Assembly (NCBI RefSeq): GCF_010015445.1 | Contig: NC_053133.1 | Coordinates: forward strand, 21,967,922-22,031,921 | Reading direction: 5' to 3' | Source of the DNA: Perca fluviatilis | Lineage: Eukaryota; Chordata; Actinopteri; Perciformes; Percidae | Length of the DNA: 64,000 nucleotides | In this document: positions 36,919-47,392 of the stretch, one piece after another | How the letters are laid out: every line of letters starts with the position of its first letter | How positions within the stretch are numbered: the stretch's first letter is position 1 | Translations under genes and position numbers: made by a program | The notes under the pieces: generated by a model | Seen by the model: the letters and a program-made list of their open reading frames with translations, nothing else | What the model was told of the DNA's origin: nothing | The model's database searches: none

Positions 36919-39900
36919 AGACAGGAGGAAGCTTTATTATGACAGAGGAAGCTGTTACCTAACTAACAATAACCTATGGAGAAGGGATGGGGCTGAATAC
37001 ATGTATTCTTCTTCCCACTACTTTTCCGAACTAAATTAAGTGTTTGTTACACGTGTATCTCTATGCTTTCTATTTTGTGTAGTACTGTTTTATGACCTTT
37101 TGTTTTCTTTTACATGTTTGAAATAAATTTCAAACAAACTGAATTTCAAACATGTTTGGATATTTGAGTGTATATGGCAAGTGGTGGGTTTGAGGGCTGG
37201 TGGTGGGAGAAATGAGAGACCTCTGTTTGGCTGTGGGTGCTTCTTTGGGTCAACGTCATCCATTAAAGTCATGGAACTTTTATTATTCTCTTTTTATTTT
37301 CCCTTACAAAATCAAACCCATTGTAACCTTCCTCTGTCTCGTTTGTTTCTCAGACTGTCTGCAGTTTAATTAAAAATAAAAAGGTCCTCTGATCCCTCTC
37401 ATCCAGTTAATTGTATAATGTATTATTCCTTTCCCTCTAACAGAAAGCTGAAGGTTATTGAGACCAAAACAGTACCTGGCTGGCACAAATCATTACTACT
37501 GTAACATCGATTTATTTTTATTGTTTGTAACGGGGATCATTTACTTATTAAAGCAACACCAAAGCACTTTTCCTCTTCGGTCCCCCTACAGGTTGGAAGC
37601 GGAATTGTCCATTACCGCTGTCGTAATGTCCCATTATGTCTCATTCGAACTACAGATCCCCTAGCAAAATTACGACTCCCACTATGGCCACGCCAAGACC
37701 CGCCCTACGAAGCAGCTCGATTGGTTGGGGTTAGGCATTTGACCTCGAGTGGTTAAGGTTAGGATTGCCGTTTGTCCAGGGGATAGGATCTGAACAAATG
37801 GGGTTACGTTATCTTGCGTAAGCATGGACGCCTGGCCAATAAATGCTATTAAAGGGCAGGTCTTGGCGTGGCCATAGTGGGATTCGTAATATCGCGATCC
37901 TCTACCCGATCTGGCAAACTTGCATAGTGCAGTTATAGCCGATAGAGGGCCGCAAACCTAATGCAGAAGTGCCGTTCACCCTGTTACGAGTTGATGAACC
38001 ACTGAAACGATTTTGGAAACATTATTTTAAAAAAAAGGTACAAAAGAATCTTTGGTGTTGCTTTAAGAAATTGGCAGGTTTGTTTGATTGTCGGGTGTTT
38101 GTATGTTTGTGTTCTCTTTTGGCTTCAATATAGTCTTCAGTATAACGACATAACATTGAGTGTGGTTGGAAAAGATGTGCACATGAACAGTGTACCTCAG
38201 AGTTTCGTCAAATGCGCGGCTGGTGAGTTTCTGTGCGAGGAGTTGGTTCAGAGGAACGTCTGGAGCTGGTACAACAACAGGTGGCGTAACAACAGGTGGC
38301 GTAGCGGTCGTTCCTTCCGGCTCGGTGCCACAGTTCACCGACTCCACCTGAGTTTCACGGTGACAGAGGTAACCAAGCATGTAGCCTGGAAGACAAATAG
38401 AGCAATGACCTAATTAAGGCACTTGTACAGAGACATGTAATTCATTTTCCACTTTGTCCCTAAAGTTACAGCTAAATAAGTTGCAACTTCTTTGTAGGCC
38501 ACAACTAGATTTTATGAGTGTTATTGGTATAAAATAGAGTCCAGTTGTGTAGACTGGTTTTTGAAGTATGCCATTTGTTTGCAGTAATTCTTCCAATCAA
38601 AAGTATCATTTTTTTTAAAGCAAAAAGAAAATCCCACAACTTACTGGTACCAGCTTCTCAAATGTAAAAATATTCATTGGTTTCCATAGGGCTGGGCGAT
38701 ATGGAGAAAATCCGATACCACAATATTCTTGACCAAATGCATCGATATTGCGACGTTATTGTAGGGTTGACAATTGGTGCTTTCACAAAACATTTTTCAC
38801 AATGAGATTTTAGATAATCATCAATAATGTGGTAAACCGTTTCAAGTGAAATTAAAAGACAAAAAAAAAAAAAAAATTGTTTTCCAGCTATATACTGACT
38901 ATGTTTACATGCATGCACAAAAATAGTGTGATGTTAAAACAAATCCGCAATTCTTAGAAATGATATTCCCTCAAAAATGTTTCCGAACAGATGTTCTGAG
39001 AAAATTGAGTTAGTATGTGCTTGTTCTTATCAATTTAGACAACGTAATTGTTAGGGAATCGCCAGAAGCCTCACGATACGACAGCATCACGATACTTTAC
39101 ATATTGCAATTTATTACATTTTTTCCAATTTCAAATTTTTTCCCCCAATTTCAAGTCATGTTCCCAAAAGGAAACTTTGTCAACATCTGTTTGATCTAAA
39201 AAGATTGTTGTGTCGGTTTGTTCATCTCCCTTCAATTTTATTGCTGCAAAATGGGATTGTCAAGCAGACACACTGACCAACACATATATACTGTATCGAT
39301 TTTTCCCCCACCCAAAGTATATAATGATTCCAATGAAAGACGTATCATATTGAATCATTTCCCAGCCCTAGGTTTCCACCGTTATATATCATGTTATATC
39401 ATTTAGATAATAGATAAAGAAAGAGGGCCATGTTAATGATGAGCGTGGCGTACCGGTGACAAATATCAGCAGAATCCCCAGGGCCATGTAGCAAATAGTA
39501 CTCCGTTTCTGATGTGGGGGTGCTGGCCTGAAGCTCGGAGATCCCCCGGCCTGCTCCTCGGCCTCTGTGGCGCCATCCGACAGTTTGACCTCAACATGTC
39601 TTTCTCCGTCCTCTGCCGGCTGCAGAGTGAACCTGCTGTACCGCTCACTTTTTATCTAGAGAGGGAGAAAGACAGGAAGAGATAAGAGTGAAAACTATGA
39701 GAGCAATGTGTTCCATTCTGATCCCTCAGCTGCATGGGTAGCCAAGTGGTTACACAGGTCTAAGCATATTTTATAATCAGACGATGCAAAATCTCTAAAA
39801 ATATTAATAAAAATATTAACAGTGTGTCATTTTGACATGCAATTTCAGTTTTGTGTAATTGCTAAATTTAAACCTAATTCACTTCAATAAAGATAACTAT

Positions 39901-40813
39901 ACATGCTATTCTTGTCATGAGCATCAAGGCGTGGCGGCGCAAATTCAAATGTTTAGTACATGTGTGATGGCAAAATTTTATTTTAACCTTATTGTTAAAT
40001 AATTGTTTTATAACTCCACAAGATGTTGCTTCTTTAGTGTAGACTCTTAGGCACCAGAAGGAACAGATGGCAACCGTGAACTTTGAGCCTAGTCAAAGTA
40101 TTTTCTTTTTCTGGTTGAACCTCCTCTCATCGTTTATTCTTAACAGATAAGGTGAAGAAGGGAATTCCAATTATGTGAACTGTGTCTGTCCCTGTCTCCT
40201 GCTGAGGGCAGGTGTTTAGACTAAGGAGAAGAACGGTAGCAGAAGGGGGGCCGTAAACTCATTTATGTTCATTTATGATGTTTACCCAAATGGTCAGCAG
40301 CTAAAGATAAGTTGAGGAGGATGGCTTAAGGGGTTTTCTTCAAGTATATAATGTGTGATGTTTAGACTAGAGTTTAGAAAGACTTTTTCAGACGTGCTGC
40401 GTGTACCTGAGAAACTGTATTTTTATATTTGCAAATATAATAAATACTCAAAGACCAAACTTTGGTTTAATTCTCAAACAGCCTTTTATTCGTTTCATCT
40501 CTTATCCATTGATATCGCAAGAACCCTGCTGCTTCAAGAAAAACTTCCACTACACATGTTAACTCAAAGATTCATAGAAAAAAATATAAATGTTGGGAGG
40601 CCATTCATCGACACGCTAAGTCCTTGATATCCATTCTGCAGTTAGCATCATATACCCATGGCAAAAAGGAAACAAGGCAGTTTAATTATTTTTGGATTTA
40701 CTAAGAAATTGTGTAGCGATGAACCGTTGTTCATGTGAAATCTCAAAAACAGCCTGATGCTGCTGCTGCTGCTGCTGCTTCTTCTTCTTCTTCTTCTTCT
40801 TCTTCTTCTTCTT

Positions 40814-40880
<67 letters not shown>

Positions 40881-41167
40881 GACTATTTGTGGGTGGCTGT
40901 TTGCCCTATCAATTCCTGCTGATAAAGTATAATAGGGTAAATCTTGTATAGTGCATACACTTGTAGCCGTTATGTATCTTTGTAAGTCATTGGAAGTCGC
41001 AAGCGCACGACCCCCCCCCGGTTAAAAAAAAAAAAGTGGGCTCCCCCAAAGGCCACGGTATAGTTCAAACACTGGAAAAACCTTTTAAAAAAAGTGTAAA
41101 ACATCAACTTTGAATAAAAGTAACAAGCACTCACCATGCTGTTGAATGCAGACCTCACTCGATCCAT
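26623..41167 (-). CDS. tfrc: Transferrin receptor protein 1, complete, 18 coding exons
   Basis: Type II membrane glycoprotein that binds diferric transferrin and brings iron into cells through clathrin-coated pits. Exons in transcript order: 41167-41135, 39655-39454, 38385-38196, 34435-34298, 33494-33410, 33238-33116, 33004-32909, 32508-32369, 31994-31825, 31707-31588, 30200-30115, 30029-29966, 29879-29812, 29724-29657, 29167-29077, 28518-28291, 27286-27137, 26835-26623. They join in frame to 754 codons plus TAA, against 760 aa in human TFR1, which also has 18 coding exons. Seen in order: short cytosolic tail with internalisation signal YSRF (17-20), membrane span about 64-87, stalk with a TPPVV repeat, apical (PA-like) domain, M28 peptidase-like domain, helical dimerisation domain ending WDIDEEI. 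The human RGD transferrin-contact motif reads RGS (650-652). The 3' UTR has six IREs. TFR2 is less likely because of the YxRF tail and the IRE cluster. Teleosts often have tfr1a and tfr1b; which one this is cannot be told. Confidence 0.96.
27137..27286 (-). CDS. tfrc: tfrc coding exon 17 (residues 635-684, helical dimerisation domain)
   Basis: [20 protein letters not shown], then [12 protein letters not shown] and [10 protein letters not shown]. Corresponds to human WLYSARGDFFRA: the RGD motif reads RGS at 650-652, followed by a conserved Phe. Confidence 0.95.
27370..27711. mobile_element. Mariner-like MITE, right end missing
   Basis: Starts with the vertebrate ACTACTGGTCAAAAGTTTGG terminus. 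Internal arms (CAGAATACCAGCTGATCTGA and CTCAGCTGGTATTCTG) are inverted. The right terminus stops at GTGACCCC where the next element begins. Confidence 0.7.
27712..28277. mobile_element. GC-rich MITE with imperfect terminal inverted repeats
   Basis: Left end CCACCGGGCACGTCTGCGCT and right end CAGCACAGACGTGCCCAGTG are inverted, including the outer CCCC/GGGG. It ends about 14 bp from tfrc exon 16. Family not recognised. Confidence 0.7.
28291..28518 (-). CDS. tfrc: tfrc coding exon 16 (residues 559-634, start of helical domain)
   Basis: [20 protein letters not shown] followed by [20 protein letters not shown] and [11 protein letters not shown]. The donor GTCGGC is non-optimal, and a repeat element ends only about 14 bp into the following intron. 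Confidence 0.94.
29077..29167 (-). CDS. tfrc: tfrc coding exon 15 (residues 528-558)
   Basis: [20 protein letters not shown] then [10 protein letters not shown]; human DNAAFPFLAYSGIPAVSF. Acceptor GCAG selected by frame over a downstream GAG. Confidence 0.92.
29657..29724 (-). CDS. tfrc: tfrc coding exon 14 (residues 506-528)
   Basis: 68 bp: [20 protein letters not shown] then AK; human VKHPVTGQFLYQDSNWASK. Confidence 0.92.
29812..29879 (-). CDS. tfrc: tfrc coding exon 13 (residues 483-505)
   Basis: 68 bp: [20 protein letters not shown] then MRE. The acceptor ACAAG at 29880-29881 is chosen because only it keeps the frame with exon 12. Confidence 0.9.
29966..30029 (-). CDS. tfrc: tfrc coding exon 12 (residues 462-483)
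   Basis: 64 bp: [20 protein letters not shown] then MG; human [20 protein letters not shown]. Confidence 0.94.
30115..30200 (-). CDS. tfrc: tfrc coding exon 11 (residues 433-461)
   Basis: [20 protein letters not shown] then VGATEWLE; near identical to human [19 protein letters not shown]. Confidence 0.96.
30443..30860. mobile_element. Two hAT-like ends in tfrc intron 10
   Basis: A TAGTGATGGGACGTTTGACA terminus starts at 30443, and TAGAGCCCGACCGATATATC, the start of another widely dispersed hAT-like family, at 30773. Neither right end was found. Confidence 0.5.
31588..31707 (-). CDS. tfrc: tfrc coding exon 10 (residues 393-433, peptidase-like domain)
   Basis: [20 protein letters not shown] then [13 protein letters not shown]; matches human [15 protein letters not shown]. 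The metal ligands of true M28 peptidases are not kept, as in all transferrin receptors. Confidence 0.95.
31825..31994 (-). CDS. tfrc: tfrc coding exon 9 (residues 336-393, apical domain)
   Basis: Ends [12 protein letters not shown] (human IFGVIKGFVEPD); sequon NIT lies in [12 protein letters not shown]. This is the ligand- and ferritin-facing part of the apical domain in human, and it is the least conserved stretch here. Confidence 0.94.
32288..32360. repeat. TG microsatellite at tfrc exon 8 donor
   Basis: GTGTGCGTGTGCGCG followed by about 25 GT units, ending 8 bp from the exon. Confidence 0.95.
32369..32508 (-). CDS. tfrc: tfrc coding exon 8 (residues 290-336)
   Basis: Contains the highly conserved [18 protein letters not shown] with N-glycosylation sequon NHT, then [14 protein letters not shown]. 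The donor GTATGT is followed after a few bases by a CA/TG tract. Confidence 0.96.
32527..32835. mobile_element. hAT-like fragments in tfrc intron 7
   Basis: CGAATATTCGGTGCATCCCTA at about 32570-32592 and GATCTTGCACCCCTAG at about 32817-32832 look like right ends of two dispersed hAT families; left ends were not found. Confidence 0.45.
32909..33004 (-). CDS. tfrc: tfrc coding exon 7 (residues 258-289)
   Basis: [20 protein letters not shown] then [12 protein letters not shown]; core strand [10 protein letters not shown] is typical of the PA fold. 96 bp, phase 0. Confidence 0.95.
33116..33238 (-). CDS. tfrc: tfrc coding exon 6 (residues 217-257)
   Basis: [20 protein letters not shown], then [20 protein letters not shown]; start of the apical (PA-like) domain. 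Confidence 0.95.
33410..33494 (-). CDS. tfrc: tfrc coding exon 5 (residues 188-216)
   Basis: 85 bp: [20 protein letters not shown] then YSAPGDVE, matching the human segment GGYVAYSKAATV. Donor GTGAGT. Confidence 0.92.
33520..33928. mobile_element. MITE with GGTGCATCT ends
   Basis: Left GGTGCATCTCATAACCCTTA and right TAAGGGTTATCAGATGCACC are inverted with one mismatch. It lies in tfrc intron 4. Confidence 0.75.
33990..34255 (+). pseudogene. LINE ORF2 C-terminal fragment and tail
   Basis: The frame reads [20 protein letters not shown] and SARIEYKK, a segment typical of the C-terminal region of vertebrate L2/CR1-type LINE ORFs ([14 protein letters not shown]). Frame breaks follow, and it ends with AATCAATCAATCAATCAA. 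Confidence 0.7.
34298..34435 (-). CDS. tfrc: tfrc coding exon 4 (residues 142-188)
   Basis: Reads [20 protein letters not shown], then [20 protein letters not shown], matching FREFKLSKVWRDQHFVKI of human. Donor GTTGGT. Confidence 0.93.
34470..35944. mobile_element. PIF/Harbinger-like non-autonomous element
   Basis: Left end GGGGTCCGTTTCAGAAAGCA and right end CCTTCCTGGAACGGGCCCC are inverted (GGGNCCGTTYCAGRAAG). Subterminal blocks with CTCTGAGTTTGTTAACCCTG and CAGGGTTGGACTCAGAGTTT are also inverted. About 1.47 kb in tfrc intron 3; no transposase frame was recognised. Confidence 0.7.
36886..36916. repeat. ATT trinucleotide microsatellite
   Basis: About ten ATT units in tfrc intron 3. Confidence 0.95.
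37669..37890. mobile_element. Long-TIR MITE, best-preserved copy
   Basis: Both ends carry CACTATGGCCACGCCAAGAC in inverted orientation (right end as TCTTGGCGTGGCCATAGTGG). The middle has TTGGTTGGGGTTAGGCATTT, also inverted relative to the copies at 21042 and 23404. Confidence 0.78.
38196..38385 (-). CDS. tfrc: tfrc coding exon 3 (residues 79-142, stalk)
   Basis: Starts [11 protein letters not shown] (human GFMIGYLGYCK). A short internal repeat [11 protein letters not shown] gives a Pro/Val stalk, followed by [20 protein letters not shown]. It can vary in length because of the 15-bp repeat GTTGTTACGCCACCT. Confidence 0.94.
38687..39370. mobile_element. hAT-type element with exact 8-bp target-site duplication
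   Basis: Ends TAGGGCTGGGCGATAT and CCCAGCCCTA; flanks GGTTTCCA at 38679-38686 and 39371-39378. Inside, from about 39050 to 39315, lies a degenerate member of a second family (GGGAATCGCCAGAAGCCTCA ... TATCGATTTTTCCCCCACCC). Confidence 0.85.
39454..39655 (-). CDS. tfrc: tfrc coding exon 2 (residues 12-79, cytosolic tail and membrane span)
   Basis: Contains the tyrosine signal in [10 protein letters not shown], then HVEVKLSDG (compare HVEMKL in human) and the start of the membrane segment [17 protein letters not shown]. The juxtamembrane Cys66 corresponds to the palmitoylated region in human. Donor GTACGC. Confidence 0.95.
40757..40876. repeat. Compound triplet microsatellite CTG-CTT-ATT
   Basis: Six CTG units, then about 21 CTT units, then about 13 ATT units, each block differing from the next by one base. 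Upstream of tfrc exon 2, intronic. Confidence 0.96.
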
Positions 41168-41196
41168 TGTTGCGGTTGTTTCAAAGAAAAAAAAAC
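41135..41196 (-). CDS. tfrc: tfrc start exon (coding 41167-41135, residues 1-11)
   Basis: Reads [11 protein letters not shown], matching the human start MMDQARSAF. Acceptor CCCAG at 41197-41198 leaves 29 nt of 5' UTR; donor GTGAGT. Context CAACAATGG is a good initiation site. Confidence 0.92.
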
Positions 41197-42841
41197 CTGG
41201 GTATATAAAATATAAAGATTCAGATTGGCAAAGTAGAAACACAAATGCGAAGATTGAAAGACCAAAGGAAACAGAGAGGGAGGGAGAGGATGTGTGCAGA
41301 GTCTGGTTTTCTAACAGAGTTGCTATTCAGAGGACTATGAAAAGGTTGCTGTAGGTCTGCAGGGAGGAGTGTTTTCTCTGAACATTAAACTGACTGACTC
41401 TTATTCACTGAAACAGCATTAAAAACATTTTATATACAGGATTAAGTAGGTTTCTTACTTGCTTTTTTTTGTCATAAGATACAATGTTTATTTTGAGTTT
41501 ACTTACACACACACACACAAGCGTGACCTTCAGGTACTGTCCACAGCAGTGATACCTTTGTTTAATTCATAAACATCTCACATGCAGACTACACTGAGGT
41601 GTCGGTCTGAGCTTAATAAGAAGCGTTGGCTCCAACTGACAAAACCACCTGCGTGTTTCCATGAAAGCATTCCTTCCTTATAGGTGGGGACTAACACAAT
41701 GTACCAAGCTTACCGGTAATTCAAACCACTTCTTCATTCCTGAGCTAAAGCAGGAAATGGCTACTGATTCATTATCCAGAGGTAATACATATTTAAAGTA
41801 TCCAGATTTAATGCAATCATTAACTGATGAAAACATCAAAATGACAAAAGGGGCTTGTGTCCATATTGAAACTGAAAAATCAACTGAAAGTATTACAGCA
41901 AAGCCAGAAGAGCTCAGTTATGCCTCTCCAAAAGACTAAAGAGAGCATTTTTTTGGCAGTTTGCACAGGATCTAACTACTTCCTTGTTTTATCATAGCCT
42001 TACAGACACATCAACCATGCTGATATTAGATATATGACAGTCTAAAAGTAACAAGAGTTACAGGGCAGTAATACACACAATACGTTGGAGGTAATTTAGA
42101 CGCAGTGTCACCATGGGCCTCAACATTATCAATTCATCTGAGGATTGTTTTCTCAATTAATCAAATTGGACCTATAAAATATCAGGAAAAAGAAATGAAT
42201 CAATCAACAATAATGTCAGCTGTAGACACAACTGGTTAATAAGCATATTTTAGAAATCCTCACAAAAATTTATGTTGCATGTTTTTTAACTCTCAATATA
42301 TTTAGTAAATAAGAAAAAAAACGCAATATTGTGCATGGTATTAAAACATATTGTCAGTGATATTAAACAAGGGGAGCTGTCACATTGAGGTTGCATCACG
42401 TCACTCCACGTTAGCTCTTCCTCTGTAAGAAAGGTTTTTCTCTAGACATATTTTGACACTTTTGCATGTCTGACCAGGTCATTTTATACATTTGGAAGAG
42501 ATTATTGTTTTTTTAGGGGAGTGCAAGAATATTCCCTCATCACACTTGCAAACCAGGGACAAATCAAAATCAAGGCTTTCATATTAAAAACAATACATAC
42601 ATATGTTGTCGATTAACTGTAATATGAATTTATAAACGAAACATTATGATACAGTCAAAGGACATGCGACACTGAAAATACCTATTTGTGAGTAACGTTA
42701 AGCTAGCTAGTTAGCTGCACGTTTGCTATCATATCTTTTCGGTTGAGGGAAAGACTCGCGTAAAAGGCAATGCAGCTCAACAACTGTCTAACGATATAAT
42801 ATACAAATGAATAAAAGGTCGGTCAATGTCAGTAATCTCAC

Positions 42842-42950
42842 CTTATTGCCGGTCAAACACTACGCGTCCTCTGTTGCAAGTTAGCTGCTGGCTGCTTCCT
42901 CCTAGTCCTCCGGTTCCTCCTCAGTCATAGATGTATGAACGTCCTGATAA
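42842..42950 (-). promoter_or_regulatory. tfrc: Probable non-coding exon 1 and promoter of tfrc
   Basis: On the minus strand CGGCAATAAG is followed by a consensus donor GTGAGA (42841-42836). The sequence upstream is moderately GC-rich. Human TFRC likewise has a non-coding first exon. The start of transcription is not visible. Confidence 0.55.
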
Positions 42951-43680
42951 GGGTCACAGCACTTCCGCCTTGGCCTTGCGTCATCTTGCAATCAGCGCCA
43001 ATCAGTCACGTACACATTCTTAAAGGTAACACCCACTTTAGTCCATGTGTGCTAGAGTCCCCATTACACCCCATGGTAAAGCCCACCAGCAGTACATTTA
43101 CTCACACTAAGTAGGCCTACTGTATTCAGTATTGAGGTATTTGTACTTCCCTTCCATTTTATGATACCTTATATTTTACTCTACTAGATTCAGAGAGAAA
43201 TATTGTACTCTTTATTTCACTACATTCATTTGACACATTTTGAAGAATAGGATTTGACATTCAAAACATATAGTGGTAGAAGAAATATTCAGATCCTTTA
43301 CTTAAGTGCTAATACCACACTATAGAGTACTCATTCTGCAGAAAAAAAAACCCCTGTCAGTGTTTTACTACTATATATGATGTTTTTAGATTAAAATTGC
43401 TCGTGTATCAATGCTGATGCTGCATATTTTTCAAAAAATGTACCATTCTGCATAATGAATGATTGTATAATGATGATATTTTGTATAGTGTGTGTAGGAT
43501 TACTGATTTTACTTGAGTAAAGGCTCTCACCAAATAACTCACCCACCACTGCTTATGCACTGCTAACTAGACCAGCCAGTGATGGAAAATCACCGTACAT
43601 TCATTGAAGTATAGTGTTTTTAAAGAGTAACTTATAACCAGGCTAAAAGGCACATAACTTTAATTTAATTGGATAAACGT

Positions 43681-44143
43681 GTTTTTGAAGTCTCGTGGAT
43701 TTAATGAAAAATGACACCACAAGGAAATAAAAAATACAGAAGTTACCTGAAATCATTTGCATAGGAAACTCCAATAACCTGTTAACCTTGACATTGCTGT
43801 CTGTGGTGTCCTATAAGCACAGATATGCAGTCTGTTCAGTGGGTGGAGTTGCTGACAACAATCACATAAGAGCTGTTGATGCCTCTGGTTAACCTTCTTA
43901 TGGCTTTTAAAGGTGTTTTTGAAGTCTCGTGGATTTAAAGAAAAATGACACCACAAGGAAATAAAAAATACAGAAGTTACCTGAAATCATTTGCATAGGA
44001 AACTCCAATAACCTGTTAACCTTGATATTGCTGTCTGTGGTGTCCTATAAGCACAGATATGCAGTCTGTTCAGTGGGTGGAGTTGCTGACAACAATCACA
44101 TAAGAGCTGTTGATGCCTCTGGCTAACCTTCTTATGGCTTTAA
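43681..44143. repeat. Tandem duplication, 234-bp period, two copies
   Basis: Both copies start GTTTTTGAAGTCTCGTGGAT and end GGCTAACCTTCTTATGGCTT or its variant GGTTAACC. Only a few substitutions separate them, so the event is recent. Confidence 0.95.
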
Positions 44144-47100
44144 TTCCTTAGGGTAAAATGAGTCAAAAATTGATGTTATACTGTGCACTCCTTTTTGACA
44201 AACAAGAACAAACTGTTGACATCAGCACCACCAAGAGTTATGTACATTCAAGTGGGATGTGTTTAAAGTTGTTCTCAGATGTATGATTATAGGTTATAAG
44301 TGAAGGAGACATTGCTACAGTACAACTGCTCTTTATCAATAATCCCCTCAGATGGGAAATGATACACCCGTAAGACTGTAACTGCAGAAAAGGAGACTTA
44401 CAGTAATATGGTAATATGACCTCACTCTGCAGTGTCAGCACAGATGGTTTCTCCCCAGTAATCTGTCAGTGCAAAGCGCTTCGATGTAGCACTTTAAAAT
44501 GTGGGCAATGTGGGCATTTGAGTCAGTTACTGTAACTAAGGGACTCTATGAACTCTATGTACTGGAAACAAGATTGAATAGTTCCTTCAGACACTTGCCT
44601 GTAGTTTGAGTCATAGATTAAAAAGGTGCAGTTTTTCATATGCAGAGAACAACAATCTGTAACAGGGCTTTACACTGTAGCTGTAGGTCAGTTTTGAGAA
44701 ACAGTGAATCTTTATACAGGCTATCTGCAGGTTGTCTTAAGTGTTTATTTATTTTTTGAGGAATCCATTGTACTTATTATGGTCCAGGTCACGTTAATTT
44801 AATTAACTATATCAGTAGGAATTATCGTTTTATACTGCTGGTAATTACTGAAAAATGGGACCTAATAATAATTCCACATCATATCATCACTACTGGTTTA
44901 CCATATGACCAAGAAACAGTTATTAAATTGCATTCTATGAAGGAATCCTGCAGAAACCATGTTTATAGTTAGTAGGGATTGAACATTATCTTTTTAAAGA
45001 GCTTTTTCTAACTGCCAACAGTCACCTTTGCTTTATTTCTCACTTTAACTGAACTACAGTTCAATGTATCATATGATGTAAAAAGTATTTTCTGTTGACA
45101 TATAAAGCTTGAAATCAGGGTTTTGTTAAGAAATTATATTGCAATTTCTTTCTAAGTCAGGAGAAGAGTCTTAACCGCATAGGCTGTCTGTGGCCACAGA
45201 GAGGGTACCGGTAACCAATCGTTTTCATACAATCGCTAAAATGACTCAAATGCAACATTTCAGATGCCATCAAAAAACAAATATACTTAAGGGAGGGATG
45301 AAGGCGCCAGAAACAGACTTCTCACTGGGTGTTTTCACATGTACAGTAGGTGGCAAAATTGAATTGGGGCTTCAGCACATCATGTAATAGCAACACTGTC
45401 CCAGATGGTGTCACCTTAGTGCTTTGTGTTAAAATTACCTCTCATCTCTGGAGACACTAACCTCTATCTCTGGATGAGGAAACAATTAGTCTATCCTAAG
45501 GCCAACTGCACATACAGCGGCACAGATGGCATCTATGTGGGAGAAGATGTGTTACCCTAGATACCATAATACCACATCTTTTACATTTCAGGCATTTTGT
45601 TTACATTTCAAAGTGGGCTCTGAAGTGACTGAATAGGAGGTTCACTCTAATACTCAGGAGCATGGCTGGCAAATGGATAAGTTGGCTGTTGTGAGATCAA
45701 CCCTGTGACATTTTGGTGACTCCTGAGTCACAAGTAACAATTCTAATATGATAATTCTAAATGCTAAAACCTACTGCAACAGTAGCGGAGTGTAGCGGAG
45801 TGGAGAAGAGACATAAAGTGATTGAACACAGTACAAGAAATGTATGTCAAGTTTGCTAACAATAGCCACCATAAACTACAGGTCATAGCCTCATACCATA
45901 CCAGATATACGGGATCTTTGGACACACCTTCATAACAGGCCAAGTATGGACACCCACCACCTGCTGGCAGCAGAAGAAGAAAAAAAGTGGTTTTAGTGAA
46001 TTAATTAGCCTGAGTAATTTAGAAATAGTGTTTTAATTGTGCTTTGCTCAAGAGGGATCTACGCAATGTCAAGTGCGCAGTCTGGGAATACAATAATGCG
46101 CATGCCCAAAGGTGTCTGACTGTTGCCGAGCTGAATCTGATTGGCTGAAGTATGGTTGTCGTCATTGGCTTCTAATTTTTCCGATGGTAGCTAGTTGGTT
46201 ACCCCTGAAAAATGTCGATTACCCGGTAACTCTTATCATCTACAGCACACATTTGAAAGTCTGTCTTTTGAAGACAAACTTAAAGATAAAACACCTCATG
46301 CCCACCAGCTGCGGGATATTGTTATAAGACAATCCTCTGGTTAAAAAGAATCCTATTAAACATGGAGTGGTTCTCCAGAACAAAATGACTAACTGCTAAC
46401 GTTAGCTTGTCAGAGAGGCTTTTTTGTGTGCCTCCTGTGTGTGTTATGGGAGGGATGGCACCTATGATAAAGAACCATAAACAGTATAAAGGCTAGTAAA
46501 GAACACGCTTTCTGACAGGAAGTTGACAGGAAGTGACAAGCATAGCTAAATTATATCAAATAGTAAAATTCTGTCATTTTCTGGTTTTGCATCTATGCAA
46601 AGTAACGTTAAATATAGTTGTTGCCCTAACGTTACCATTTTTTTCCTTCTAAATCTAACCCCAAAACACCACTGGTATCAATCTTTTCATCTAGGTAACT
46701 TTATAGTCCTAATTTAACACAACTATTTTTTAAGGAAAGATTATTTATGAAGATATCAGTTTAATGTGTTGCCTTGTGTGAATGCATGTTACACCTTTAT
46801 TTTGGGGACACTATTAGGCTACAGCTGAATATGATGGTAGGATTTGAGGGCTTTTACACGCTTTCACACCACATTTTTACTGACATTAAACAATATGTAG
46901 CCTCTGCTCAATAAGCTATAGTCAAGACAGTTAATACAGAAGGCTAGATAGGCTATTTACTTGCAGTATACTGTTCACAAAATCAAGGTCAGGCAAGACG
47001 TAGGCTATCATCTGTCTTGCGTCACAGCCTACCTGAGACGCATTCTCCGGTCATATGAATGCCATTTCTATGAGCTGCTATAGTTTATCGTATCAGATCT

Positions 47101-47294
47101 TCCTTGTTGTCTGTACAGGAGCTTGCTCTGTCACTGTATTCCACCCAAGTAACAACTGATTGTGAAAACTAATCTATATCCCCCATCTCTTTTCTCTCTC
47201 CACTATCGCAGCATCATTTAATCACCCTCTATCTGCTGCTGCCAGCACATTCATTCTCCCCTGCACGTTTAATCCAGAAAGGACAACAACACTG

Positions 47295-47295
<1 letters not shown>

Positions 47296-47385
<90 letters not shown>

Positions 47386-47392
47386 TGTGTGA
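47296..47392. repeat. GT microsatellite with interruptions
   Basis: About 45 GT units broken by GTATGTATGT and GTTTGT. Confidence 0.95.

Noticed and set aside
40735..40932. Frame with poly-Ala, poly-Ser and poly-Tyr
   Set aside because: Translation of the CTG-CTT-ATT microsatellite in a tfrc intron.
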